NCBI GenBank assembly: GCA_014529385.2
Contig: CM043942.1
Location: 30,900,969-30,964,968, forward strand
DNA: 64,000 bases
Reading direction: 5' to 3'
Source: Adiantum capillus-veneris
Taxonomy: Eukaryota; Streptophyta; Polypodiopsida; Polypodiales; Pteridaceae
The position numbers and the translations under genes were made by a program. Every line of letters begins with the position of its first letter. Positions within the stretch are counted from its first letter, which is position 1. The notes under the pieces are model-generated. The model did not search any database. It was not told the origin of the DNA and worked only from the letters and a program-made list of their open reading frames with translations. Positions 21,536-31,664 of this stretch are shown piece by piece.

Positions 21536-23413
21536 ATGCACTTACGCTCTGGGCGGGTGCTAGAACACGAGCATATTGAGGGTGCCTCTATTCATACGGA
21601 CACCCATTACCCATCCACGATAAGCTCTAGACTCTCAGCGGGGACACAAGGTAGCACCACCCAAGACCCTAAAATAGCCGCTAGTTATTCCTCCTCCGAC
21701 TCAGAAATCATGGAAGCATACCCTACCCAAAACACTGAGAGAGAAGGCCATGCACCTCCCGAAGCTCCACAGCCTAGTACTAGTATGTTTAGCCGTTTCA
21801 TGGAAACATTAGGTAGAGCTACTCGCTCGGAACCTGATGCAAATGAAGCACACGAAGGGGGTGGGGAAGTGGACTCTCCTTTCACATCGCACGTGGACCC
21901 CACACCCCCAAAGAGTGTCCATGTGGATATCCTACCAACTTCTTACCAAGAAGGCCCTGTTGAGCTGCCTCCTTCAGAAGTTCCCTCTAGAGTACCGTTG
22001 GTGACAAGTAAAACCACGGGGAGCAACATTGCTTCTACCTCACAAGAAACCGTTAACACGTCGACTCTAGAAGGATTGTTCATTAATGATCATTGGACAT
22101 ACGACCTCCACACTGAGGTGTTGACGGATCTACACTCTGACCACGCCTACCATGTAGGATGGATAGAGATTGTACAATCCACCTCTAGTGCCACGAGCAT
22201 CGAAGATCAACAGAAAATGATCTGTAATGTTATCCATGGCATTATTCAATCCGAAAGGCAAAACCGAGGGGTAAATATACTCTCAACTGGCCCCATGAGA
22301 TTTCTGGATACGAGCAAGGCTCAACAGCCTACTCTATCACAAATGGAGACTCCTCTAATGAGCCCCATGGACCCATCTTACGTCATTTCACCTGGGGTCT
22401 CTATGCAATCTGAGCCTCCGAGCGAAAACTTTAGCTTCCCTAACTTGGCTCAACCCTCTATTAAGGAAAACACAGTGCTCACTCCAGGGATAAGCCTGAC
22501 AGAGAATGTACCGATGACATCTACGGTTAGCGCAGTGCCACTACCTAGTGTCGTAGTACCTAATATGGGGCCTCGACCATATGTGCCTCTAGCCCCTTAT
22601 GCACACATGGCCCCCACACCTCCAATAGTACCACTTGTTTACGCTCCTCGAGTGCCGCTCCCTAGCCCTTATCCGAGTGGACCTATGCCCGGTTATGTTC
22701 CATATCCTGCATCATCCACACATATGCCAAGACCGGTACCCGTCCCTCTCCCACATATGATTCCAAGAGTACCTCCACCGGCCCTGCCTCCTCACATAGG
22801 TGACTTGGCAGCGTTTGCTCAAACCATAGGTCGATCTATCGCGGAAAATATGCGTCACGCATCTGATAGAGAGCCTAGAAGTAAGGCAGTACAAATTGCC
22901 AAACTCACGCAAAAATTCAATGGGGACGAAGATGCTAGAAAACACATTGAAGTGTTTGAACAAGTATGTGATTCCTTAGGGGAACGCAACGAACTATATA
23001 AGTGCAATGCCTTAAGCTTGACATTAAGTGGGAAGGCTGGAGATTGGTATAGGACCCTAAGGGTGGACGAGAAAACAATCTACCCTACCCTTCGAAGGTT
23101 GTTTCTAAAGGAGTACATACGAGAAGGTGTGCTTTGGGGTGTAGCATCTCAGCTACAGAAGGCCGAACGTAAGGAAGGAGAGTCAGTAAGGGACTTCATT
23201 AATCGTCTAAAGCACTTAAACTCTCGTTGCCCTGTAAATGAGCGCTTCAACAATAACCAACTGCTTGATCGATTCATTCGAGGGTTGAGGAATGAAGGAA
23301 TCTATAATGGACTAGTGATTAGAGGTATCACAACCTGGGAAGATGTCACTGCCAATGCAATCCAATTAGAGGACAACTTGATGATAGCAGGCATGAGGGT
23401 GTCTACTGACTAG
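21536..23413 (+). CDS. gag: Gag (retrotransposon capsid polyprotein), ends at an amber codon
   Basis: A 625-residue frame starting MHLRSGRV, an opening often seen in plant retroelement Gags. Residues 1-430 are Ser/Thr/Pro-rich and low in structure, with a proline-rich block near 350-425 (PLPSPYPSGPMPGYVPYP). Residues about 465-610 form a Retrotrans_gag-type domain: KHIEVFEQVCDSLGE, LSGKAGDWYRTL, LRRLFLKEYI, GESVRDFINRLKHLN. It would assemble the virus-like particle. The frame stops at TAG (23411-23413), but the same frame continues immediately into the zinc-knuckle part. The older relative in this window has CCA at the aligned position, so the stop is not fixed in the family. Confidence 0.85.
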   Translation: MHLRSGRVLEHEHIEGASIHTDTHYPSTISSRLSAGTQGSTTQDPKIAASYSSSDSEIMEAYPTQNTEREGHAPPEAPQPSTSMFSRFMETLGRATRSEPDANEAHEGGGEVDSPFTSHVDPTPPKSVHVDILPTSYQEGPVELPPSEVPSRVPLVTSKTTGSNIASTSQETVNTSTLEGLFINDHWTYDLHTEVLTDLHSDHAYHVGWIEIVQSTSSATSIEDQQKMICNVIHGIIQSERQNRGVNILSTGPMRFLDTSKAQQPTLSQMETPLMSPMDPSYVISPGVSMQSEPPSENFSFPNLAQPSIKENTVLTPGISLTENVPMTSTVSAVPLPSVVVPNMGPRPYVPLAPYAHMAPTPPIVPLVYAPRVPLPSPYPSGPMPGYVPYPASSTHMPRPVPVPLPHMIPRVPPPALPPHIGDLAAFAQTIGRSIAENMRHASDREPRSKAVQIAKLTQKFNGDEDARKHIEVFEQVCDSLGERNELYKCNALSLTLSGKAGDWYRTLRVDEKTIYPTLRRLFLKEYIREGVLWGVASQLQKAERKEGESVRDFINRLKHLNSRCPVNERFNNNQLLDRFIRGLRNEGIYNGLVIRGITTWEDVTANAIQLEDNLMIAGMRVSTD

Positions 23414-25369
23414 AGATCCACTAGCTCACAAGCCATTGAGTATGAACCCATGACTGCAAAGCCCATTGCCAATGAGCCAAAGGTATTTGAGACATTCTTG
23501 ACAGACCTCACCAAGGCAATCCAAGAGTCTCTTAAGGATAATCGACCCCCTCAAAATAGTCACATGTATCCAAGAAGGGAGCAACAATGGTGTTCCATTT
23601 GCTTAGGTCCACATAGCACTAGTGAGTGCCCTACGTTTAGAGTAAAATTTAATGGAACTTGCAACGCATGTGGTAGGTATGGTCACCAAGCTAAGGATTG
23701 TTTAATGATCAAACGTATGATGGCAAATAGACCACCTGTAGCCTGGACAGATGCGCCTCGAGCTCCTGTATTGATGCCTACTCCACCTGTTGAGCAACTA
23801 CCGCAACACATGGTCCCTAGATCTCAAAATGTTGTACAAACTACACCGCTACCACCTCCTGTGCTAGGACCGCAGCCCCCGCATCCAAGAGTCGCCCCTA
23901 TGAACCAAGTGGGTTGCGAGCCATCAAATGCTTATGCAGATGGCTGTGAGGAGGAAATAGACACTAGTATTGCCTACGGACTTGATACATTGGAAGAATG
24001 TCCTATATACTACATGGAAGATTGTTGGGGACAAGTCAAGCCGGTTTATCAAGCTGCTGCTCTCGCATCCAGAGGTCAAAATATCAACACCCAGGCTAGG
24101 AGGCCACCTCTTCAATGCTACGAGTGTGGTGGACCACATCGAGTAGCGGAGTGCCCTATTAGGCTGCAAAAGAATGCTGCACAGATGCAAATGAATCAAG
24201 GGAGCACGTCTGCAATGCCAATACTCACATGTAATCGTTGTGGCATAGATCACTTGATTGCCCAATGCCCCTATAACCCAAATGCGCCGAAAATCACACC
24301 CCTAAATTTGGTCGAAATTGCTAGTGTGACGTCGCCAATACCACCCGTCGCACCCGCTTATGCGATTACCCGGTCCATGCTTCAAGGGCCAGGCCATATC
24401 CTCGAAGAGAGAGATACCATTTCAGTTATCCAAGCAAAGAAAAAGAAGACACGAAGGAAGAAGTCGCAGAATACGGAAAATTCAAAGCCAAGTTCCAAAA
24501 CAAACATAGGAACAGGAGATGACCCCGTGTATATGAATGACCTCGAGGATGATTCAGATTCAGTCGAGACAATGGAGACTAGAACCAATACCAAAAAGGG
24601 AAAGACCGACAAAGAAAACCGTAACATGGAACCAAATGAAAACCGAATAAGAGAAAATCATAAAGAGCCCCTGAAAACACCACAAGTGTTTCCAAATCCA
24701 ATCCAAGACCCCCAAGATAAACCGCAGGGGCAAAAAGGGAAGAATCGTAAAAAGAAGATTGGGACGTACCCAAACCCAGTAGACGAGATTGAGCAGGTGA
24801 AACATCTAAGAGGTTTAGTGGAGGAGACTCAAAGGAAACTAGAACCAGAACCCATGCATGTCAAAATTCATGACACAGTGTTTCCCACGCAGGTTCATCC
24901 ACCCCACATGAACCATAGACCGTTAGCCATATCTAGTATCATCCAAGAAGGGAGTGAGGACGGGACATCAGAAAGTGAGCATACACCTTTCTTGTTGGAA
25001 AGGATGTTTAACAAAGGAATACCTGATCCCATTGAGGAATATGAGATTCCATCCTCACCAGTTCCTAGTCAAGGACCTACACCCTGCAAAACGCCAATGA
25101 ATGTTGCCAAACTAGTGGACTTCATGTCTTCTGAGGTCCGAACCACGATCATAGCAAAGCTGTATGGAGATCCTGAGTTATTCCTTGCACTTCGAGCATT
25201 CCTTAACGGAGAGCTACGAACGGGATTATCGCAGTTTGAGCAACCAAATAGGCCTGACTCGATTATGATTGATGAGGAAAATCATGTGCAATCACTTGAC
25301 TTAGATGGACACGAGTCTGTGATCGAGGTACCCATTAACGAATTAGGGCAGTATTTTGAAGGCGACTAG
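23414..25369 (+). CDS. Nucleocapsid-like zinc-knuckle region, same frame as Gag
   Basis: Open from just after the first TAG to a second TAG (25367-25369); the first ATG is at 23450 (639 residues). It contains four cysteine clusters: CSICLGPHSTSEC, CNACGRYGHQAKDC (a canonical CCHC knuckle, 23660-23701), CYECGGPHRVAEC and CNRCGIDHLIAQC. A highly charged Lys/Glu/Asn-rich stretch (KKKKTRRKKSQNTENSKPS) follows. This should bind the element RNA during packaging. Having several degenerate knuckles is unusual; one or two is typical. The aligned position of the second TAG is GAA in the older relative. Confidence 0.8.
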   Translation, partial: RSTSSQAIEYEPMTAKPIANEPKVFETFLTDLTKAIQESLKDNRPPQNSHMYPRREQQWCSICLGPHSTSECPTFRVKFNGTCNACGRYGHQAKDCLMIKRMMANRPPVAWTDAPRAPVLMPTPPVEQLPQHMVPRSQNVVQTTPLPPPVLGPQPPHPRVAPMNQVGCEPSNAYADGCEEEIDTSIAYGLDTLEECPIYYMEDCWGQVKPVYQAAALASRGQNINTQARRPPLQCYECGGPHRVAECPIRLQKNAAQMQMNQGSTSAMPILTCNRCGIDHLIAQCPYNPNAPKITPLNLVEIASVTSPIPPVAPAYAITRSMLQGPGHILEERDTISVIQAKKKKTRRKKSQNTENSKPSSKTNIGTGDDPVYMNDLEDDSDSVETMETRTNTKKGKTDKENRNMEPNENRIRENHKEPLKTPQVFPNPIQDPQDKPQGQKGKNRKKKIGTYPNPVDEIEQVKHLRGLVEETQRKLEPEPMHVKIHDTVFPTQVHPPHMNHRPLAISSIIQEGSEDGTSESEHTPFLLERMFNKGIPDPIEEYEIPSSPVPSQGPTPCKTPMNVAKLVDFMSSEVRTTIIAKLYGDPELFLALRAFLNGELRTGLSQFEQPNRPDSIMIDEENHVQSLDLDGHESVIEVPINELGQYFEGD

Positions 25370-26716
25370 TCTAATGCGACCCTACCCATCACTACCAAGG
25401 GATTAACTATAAAGGGAATTCTTGATGGTGGTGCAGGAGTTAGCATCGTTACAAAAGATTGTTGGGAATCCATGGGAAAACCCCGCCTCAGTGTTACTAA
25501 CATTGTGGTAAAGATGGCAAATGGTACCATAGCCAAACCTATGGGGATGCTCAAGGATCTTAAGATCAAAGTTCTAGGACACAAGGTACGACATACGTTC
25601 ATTGTAATGGATTTCTCTAAACACCTTATGTCATATGAAATGATTTTAGGACGACCATTCATGAGGGAAGCACAAATGGTTCATGATTGGTCTAAAAATC
25701 ATGTCTATTTGCAATTCCAAGACTCTGTCCTTAGAGTGGATTTGGTGACTGGTAAGGTACACTCCTTAGGGAGTAAAACCATTATTGATCATCGCTCTGA
25801 CACCACAGTTCACTCGGCCCCACTACAATATTGTTACACTTGTAAGAAGGATACAGACATTGGCCAAGATTCTCCTTATATGGATATCCTACCTGGGATG
25901 ACTGAGTCGGACAATGTGGATTGGGTCCACCTAGCATCAACCATAGACACTTGGGGAAATAGGGGGACGACCTGGGTAACACCTGAGGGGGATGAAATGC
26001 CTATACCCTTAAATATGCTACAAGCAATGCATATCGCTTCTGACAAGACTCATCCTAAGGTAACGAAGAAAACATACAAGTGGGTCCCTAAAGCTTCTTT
26101 AGTGACCATACCTAGTGCTAAAAAACAGAAGCCTTGTAAGAAATGTACCACTCGCTCCAAGAAAAGTAAGAAAATGTTGCGATGGATCCCTAAACGACTA
26201 TTGGAAGCCCAAGGCTACTATCAAGGAAATGATCAAATCTGGGTGCCAAAACGTAGATTGTGCTCTTACCTATCACCTGACCTAAGTGAGCCCAATCCCG
26301 TAGCTCCAAAACGAATCAATAATCGTGGAAAGAAAAAAATCACAGAATGCTACACACCCGTTCCCGAGCTAGTTTGGGTACCAAAGAAAGAACGATTTGT
26401 TCCACCTAGCTTAGGAAGGGGGGAGTCCCATGAAGATTCTAGCTCCTCATGTAATACATCCATAGAGGTAAAAGCTTCTACACAGCCTCCATCTATAGTA
26501 GTGGACCTCAATGAAGCTACAAAAGAATCCACACCTCCCAGTGTTCAAGAATCACCTGATGAACCACTTCAAGTTCGATCCTGGGAGAGTACCTTACCAC
26601 CCTTGCAACTTGACGAGGCACCTAGGGTAATAGAAAACTACTGGCAAAAATCCTCACCTATTACCAACTGGAACAATTGGTTTCAAAGGGTGACAAGCTC
26701 ATTTCAAACGGTATGA
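25370..26716 (+). CDS. Aspartic protease region with DGG active-site motif, same frame
   Basis: Open from the codon after the second TAG; the first ATG is at 25472 (414 residues). Upstream of that ATG the frame reads TIKGILDGGAGVSIVTKDC, the retropepsin active-site block with DGG (Asp codon 25424-25426) in place of DTG or DSG. The flap and the C-terminal block follow (MILGRPFMREAQMV). The last 240 residues are basic and repetitive (IPKRLLEAQGYY, WVPKRRLCSYL, WVPKKERFVP) and resemble nothing I know. It presumably cleaves the polyprotein. No reverse transcriptase motif (YxDD) follows. Without the ATG-less first 34 codons the protease would lack its catalytic Asp, so it must be made as a fusion or by readthrough. 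Confidence 0.75.
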   Translation, partial: SNATLPITTKGLTIKGILDGGAGVSIVTKDCWESMGKPRLSVTNIVVKMANGTIAKPMGMLKDLKIKVLGHKVRHTFIVMDFSKHLMSYEMILGRPFMREAQMVHDWSKNHVYLQFQDSVLRVDLVTGKVHSLGSKTIIDHRSDTTVHSAPLQYCYTCKKDTDIGQDSPYMDILPGMTESDNVDWVHLASTIDTWGNRGTTWVTPEGDEMPIPLNMLQAMHIASDKTHPKVTKKTYKWVPKASLVTIPSAKKQKPCKKCTTRSKKSKKMLRWIPKRLLEAQGYYQGNDQIWVPKRRLCSYLSPDLSEPNPVAPKRINNRGKKKITECYTPVPELVWVPKKERFVPPSLGRGESHEDSSSSCNTSIEVKASTQPPSIVVDLNEATKESTPPSVQESPDEPLQVRSWESTLPPLQLDEAPRVIENYWQKSSPITNWNNWFQRVTSSFQTV

Positions 26717-28329
26717 TCTACCCAAGGAAGGGGGGAGTGTTTGTGGACATCCATTATTCACTTGCTTCCCTCTCAACCTTTTTCCCTGACCTCTATATCT
26801 CCGATCTTAGGGAATGTACATATAAAGCTTTATACTCACAAAAAACAAAAAAATAAAGAGCAAGAGCAATTAGCAAACGAGTATGCACATTAAAGTCAAA
26901 ACATTGACTCAGACCTACACATGTCACATCTGGTACAGTGAAACAGAAACCTATGCCATAAAACACCTTTGATCCTCATCACTTGAATGATGGAGGGTAG
27001 GTAAGATTAGTACGATAGGAGTGTTTCTGTTTTAGAGTTGAGAGATTAGCAAAGTTCTCTTTTCCCACTGATGTTCCTCCTAGAGGTATTGTTTGTGTTT
27101 CATAGTGTGTACAGGAGCGTGTTGCTATTGATAGGATTTGGACCTTCATGGAACCTTCAAATCAAGCGCGACCATCAACACAAACAGGTGTTTCTTGTCC
27201 ATTAGCATTGCCCTTATCTTTTTGCATCTATGATTGTCTGCTTTGATTGTGATTGGTAGCATAATATTCAGCGCATTTGCTTAGTATCAAACATTTAATT
27301 CAATGTAATGTTTTGTCATAATCACTTGTTTAGGTTTAAAAATCAAGCAGTCCGACTAAGCTAGTTTGACCAAGTTAGGTGTTAGAGATCTTCTCTTAAT
27401 ACCATGGGGAATGCCTTCCTAATAAGCAATGGTTACTTAGGTTCTTAATCCGATTTAGGCAGCATTGTGTGAAATGTACTAGGGCTTTCTAGTGGGCTTA
27501 ACCCTATTGACCTTTAGCTTAAGTATTATAAAGGGAGTTTACTAATGTGATGAGCCTGGGGAGTGTATCAGTGTTATATGACCCCCCAAAGTTACAAAAT
27601 TTAAATGCTGAAAATGAACAAACAAAAAATCAAAGTGCTACAATGTAAAATTTTAAGCTGGAAGAGAAATCTCAGCTTGATTTGGTACTTCACTCACATG
27701 TATCGCCTATGGTACTAGAGCCCTAGAGGTTCCCAGTGTGGGCGCTTTTCCTTGAAAAGCAAAAAACCCAAGGCATACAAAATAAGCACCACTTCATAAT
27801 TGAATCAATGTGAAAAGACTTTGGGGAGTCAAAGAAAAAGTAATCAGTCAGGCGATGATTTCATGAGAAATTCCTTTTATGGTAGCTTAACTACAAGGTC
27901 TTCTAGATATAGCCTCTAGTCAGCCCTCGAACATCAATACTTGGCTCTCGCGATTAAACAACTTAATTGACCACAGAAAATTAAGAAGCTTACCCATGGT
28001 ATTAATATTCGATCTCTAGTGCCTTTCGACCGTCAAATTAGCGACCCCAGACTTGTTTAATTTTCTACCTTTACATCTGTTTATGCATTTGATTACATTG
28101 CAATTTAATGTTCATTGCTAACAAATTGTTTGAAATTCTTTTACCAATCAATTTGTCTACCTAAACTGCATATGCTTTTTAAGAGAATGCAATTACTGTG
28201 CCAATGTTGTTTGATTTTGCAGTGACTGAAGAAGGCTAAGGACATTCATCTCAAATGCTCTTCCACCTCGACGAACCAGCTTCAACTCAATAGCTTCCGA
28301 GGACGGAATCTACATCAGGAAGGGGGGCA
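26717..28329 (+). other. 3' non-coding region and polypurine tracts of the gag-only element
   Basis: About 1.6 kb without coding content where pol would normally lie. Two similar purine tracts bound it: AAGGAAGGGGGGAGTG (26724-26738), just after the protease stop, and AGGAAGGGGGGCA (28317-28329), directly before the 3' LTR. The second is the functional polypurine tract by position. Confidence 0.65.
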
Positions 28330-28608
28330 TGTTAACCCTCACGGCACACGGACACCGTAACCGTATTATGTATTTGGTAGAGTCAGGTACCGGGCTTGTC
28401 GGACCAATAGGGAAAGGTAGAGTGATCGCCGATGAGAGGCGCACTCTAACACGAACATGCTAGGGTTAGTTGGCTAAGCATGGGCGCCCAAGTGTGAATG
28501 GGGTGAGCTCCTATAAAAGCCAACTAAACCTAATTTTTACTCATTCTCTCATTTGTGCAATAGAAGAGTGCTCTTGCTCCATCTCCATCTTCTTCTTCTT
28601 CACCTCCT

Positions 28609-28658
<50 letters not shown>

Positions 28659-28905
28659 TGTGTGTGTGCGATCGAGCATTACGAAGGCACGACGGCGGTG
28701 AAGCGGTTGAGCGCGGCACGACTGCAGCTTCTTCTTCATCGCGGCGAGGAATCCACCACGAAGGCGAGCGTAGAGCGGTGAGTGACGCACCCTTTGTTTT
28801 CTTGAGCTTGCTAGTTTAGGCTTGTTGTGTGCTTGGAGCCGTTTGTGGCTCGCATACTGTGTATTGGCAAGTCCCTTGCTTCGACAGTGCGGCAAGGAGC
28901 GCACA
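28330..28905 (+). repeat. 3' LTR of the gag-only element (576 bp)
   Basis: Nearly identical to 20011-20570. Differences noted: C/T in GACGGCGG(C/T)GAAG, A/G in GTGAC(A/G)CACC, G/T in GCATAC(G/T)GTG, and a longer (GT)n(GA)n tract. TATAAAAG lies at 28512-28519. It ends CACA before GATAC. Confidence 0.95.
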
Positions 28906-28910
28906 GATAC

Positions 28911-29880
28911 TTTGGGGTGAATAAACTGAAAGTGTTACTTTTTGGTCTTTGCTATAATAAGTGGTAGTGGGAAGGGTTCTTCTTGACATATAACAAATGA
29001 TTGATACGTGGAATACTTGCTATTTGTGTTATCAAAGCCTCAAACCTTTTGTGGAGGGTCTCTTTGTGAGATGGCACATATTGGTTTTTTGGAAATTTGC
29101 CCTGTATACGATCAAGACTCTCCCAAAATTTGGTTAGATTTCTCTATTAGCCTTGCTTTCATTGGATTGTGCGGCTAATGGTTCTATTTCTCATTAAGAA
29201 ATAGTGTAACATACATAATTGTCTCCGGTTACTTTATAATAATAAGCTTTGGTATGACTTTTTAACATGGAAACTATATTGTCATGAAAAACAATACAAC
29301 ACTTTATAGAAACTTGCATATATTAGACTAAACAAATGACCATAATTAGACTAGCCAAATTGACTGAACAGGAACATCTGGATCTCATTGATTATGCATT
29401 CTCTAATATGATTTCTGGTCTATAAGCATACAATAAAATGTCTAGTAACACTAGCATAGATGCCTTAATTGTGACACAAAGGGAGAGAAGAATACTATTG
29501 GCAGAGCTAATTGGTTCTTTGCAATGTTTATCACACTAACAACAAGCTCTTATCGGAAGTCTCTAGCATATAATGAAAAAGAACTACTGTCGGACATTTC
29601 TAGCATAAACTTATGGTTTTGCTATGGCGAATGACTACTTCACCTGAGTTGGATTTCTTTCCATTCATCTGGGCATGCACATTTGTTTGATATTGCTACC
29701 TCTTAAATCTTTTACTCCTCTTGTCTAATTTTTGATCACGAGTTGTCTCTGGTGCAAAACCATCGGATGAATTCTTACTTGTGCCCTCTTCTCTCCAAGA
29801 CAAATTTTCAAATAGGGTACTAATAGGCTCCAAATGATTTGTTTCTATATGAGTGCCAATATTCGATCATGATCCTCCAT
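28911..29880. other. Flank right of the gag-only element, nothing firmly recognised
   Basis: AT-rich DNA without an intact ORF. Parts on either strand read short coding-like stretches between stops, but no motif is present that would name a family. Confidence 0.35.
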
Positions 29881-29889
29881 CAAGAATTA

Positions 29890-30574
29890 AGTTCAACGAT
29901 GTGATATTTGGTGTATGTGGATTATTAGCACATTGGGCAATCAAATGATCTATTCCACATTGAATGCATGTGAGTATTGGCATTGTAGATGTGCTCCCTT
30001 GACTTGTCTGCATTGGTGCGGCATTCCTTTGTAGTGTGATAGGATAGTCAGGTACACAATGTGCTCCCCAACACTCATAACATTGAAGAGGTGGTCTCTG
30101 GGTAGTGAGATTGATGTTTTGGCTTCTTACTGCAAGAGCAACTACTTGATAAATAGGTCTGACTTATCCCTAGTAGTCCTCCATGTAGTATTGTGGACAC
30201 TCCTCAAGCGTATCGACTCCATAGGCAATATTAGGGTCCATGTCATTCTCGCAATCCACACAAGCACTAGATGGCTTGCAACCCACTTGGTTCACATGGG
30301 GGTGACTCTCGGAAGCGGCGGTTGTATTCCTAACATTAGAGGCAATAATGGTGTCGTTTGAACAATATTTTGCGCTCTAGGAACCATGTGCAATGATATT
30401 TTCTCAACAAGTGGGGTAGGCATCAATGCAGGAACTCGAGATGAGTCTGTCCAAGACAAAGGTGGTCTATGTCATCACACATTTAAACACTATGCAATCC
30501 TTGGCCGGATGACCATACCTCCCACATGCATTGAAATTCCCATTAAATCTTACTCTAAATGTAGGGAAACGATT
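29890..30574 (-). pseudogene. Antisense fragment of the gag-only family (zinc-knuckle region)
   Basis: Read on the minus strand, 30574 to about 29890 aligns with 23625-24300 of the intact element. It shows the CCTACATTTAGAGTAA start, a NACGRYGHP-type knuckle, a CYECW-like knuckle followed by an H..DYPI-type end, and DHLIAQC at the far end. It carries several stops and small indels. It abuts the truncated copia reverse transcriptase at 30574/30575 with no spacer, so one of the two was joined here by recombination or insertion. Confidence 0.65.
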
Positions 30575-31292
30575 TTTCCATCTTTGACTTCAAAGCTGAA
30601 ATTTCTTCCAAGTACTTGCCAGCAATCAACATGTCATCCACATACAAAATAAGGATCTGCCAACTACCATCCTTAGCCTTCTTTGTATATCGACAGTGAT
30701 CAAACTCACTACGTTTGTAGCCTTGAGAAAGCATAAACTTGTGGAATTTATGGTACCATGCCCTCGGTGATTGTTTTAAGCCATAAAGACTCTTTAACAA
30801 CTGGCATACCCAATCTTCCTTGCCTTTCTCAACAAACCCTTCTGGATGCTGCATGTAAATTTCCACATCTAAATCACCATGCAAGAACGCTGTCTTGACA
30901 TCCATTTGGTGCAACACCAAATCTAATATGGCAACCAATGCAAGAAAGCATCTCAATGTAGTCATCTTGACCACCGGAGAGAAGACTTCATCAAAGTCAA
31001 TTCCTTGTTCTTGCTTAAAGCCCTTGGCAACAAGCCTTGCTTTGTACTTTGGCTGACTATCATGAGCGGTGATCTTATATCTGTAAACCCATTTACAAGG
31101 TAGAGCCTTTTTGCCCTGTGGTAATTTAACTAGCTTCCATGTCTTGTTTTTATGCAGAGCTTTCATCTCTGACTGCATGGCCAATTGCCAATTCCCGGAG
31201 TCCTTCATTTGTACTGCTTCCTTGTAACATGAGGGCTCATTGCAATCAGTCAACATGACATAGTTCATAGATGGAACAAACCTATTAGGAGG
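30575..31292 (-). pseudogene. pol: Copia reverse transcriptase, 5' two thirds
   Basis: Reads WQLAMQSEMKALHKNKTW, PCKWVYRYK, YKARLVAKGFKQEQGIDFDE, FSPVVK, MDVKTAFLHGDLDVEIYM, QPEGF-like, CQLLKSLYGLKQSPRAWY, and the catalytic LILYVDDMLIAG. It ends abruptly after KSKMEKSF at the junction with the gag-family fragment. A TGA (31295-31293) separates it from the preceding part, in the same frame, where an Arg codon (CGA) is the likely ancestor. Confidence 0.9.
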
Positions 31293-31664
31293 TCACGTGA
31301 CACGTCCAGATCTACGCACAATAGGTGGCTCAGACTCAGCCACAACCTGTGGTTCCACTCTATCCTGTCCTTGCTCCTCTTGAGCCCTGACATTTTGTCT
31401 TGCACGTGCAGGTCCATCTTCTTGGAAGACAACTCTTCTAATCTCCTCAACCCTCTCTGGTTTAGAATGATATTTGGATTCATTAAAGTGAACATCATTG
31501 CTGCGGACAACCTTTCTGGATTCGGGATCCCAAAGTCTGTACCCCATCTCACCAGAATTACCATAGCCTAGAAAGATGCACTTTCTACTCTTTGGCTCAA
31601 GTTTGTTCCTAAATTCCTTTGGAATGTGAGTATATGCCTCACAGCCAATGACTCTGAGATGTTT
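31293..31664 (-). pseudogene. pol: Copia integrase C-terminal region and linker
   Basis: In frame with both neighbours: KHLRVIGCEAYTHIPKEFR, KCIFLGYGN, GYRLWDPESRKVVRSNDVHF, the usual conserved region after the integrase core. Bounded by in-frame TAA (31667-31665) upstream and TGA (31295-31293) downstream. No frameshift is present, so two point changes alone break this polyprotein. Confidence 0.85.

Larger units (their letters stand above)
20006..28910 (+). mobile_element. Complete gag-only (non-autonomous) LTR retrotransposon with GATAC target duplication
   Basis: GATAC at 20006-20010 and at 28906-28910 flanks two near-identical LTRs (TGTTAAC...GCACA). I count three substitutions outside the microsatellite, so insertion was recent. 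After the 5' LTR come a tRNA-Asp-like primer site, a 0.9-kb leader, one long frame for Gag, zinc knuckles and aspartic protease, then 1.6 kb of non-coding DNA and a polypurine tract. Reverse transcriptase, RNase H and integrase are absent, so the element resembles the TR-GAG or LARD type and must be mobilised by a Ty3-type partner. An older relative at about 35.0-41.0 kb has the same gene content, though it is 3'-truncated. Confidence 0.9.

Noticed and set aside
26739-28315. Hidden pol gene in the gag-only element
   Set aside because: No reverse transcriptase, RNase H or integrase motif is found in any frame on either strand, and no ORF above 60 codons looks like protein.
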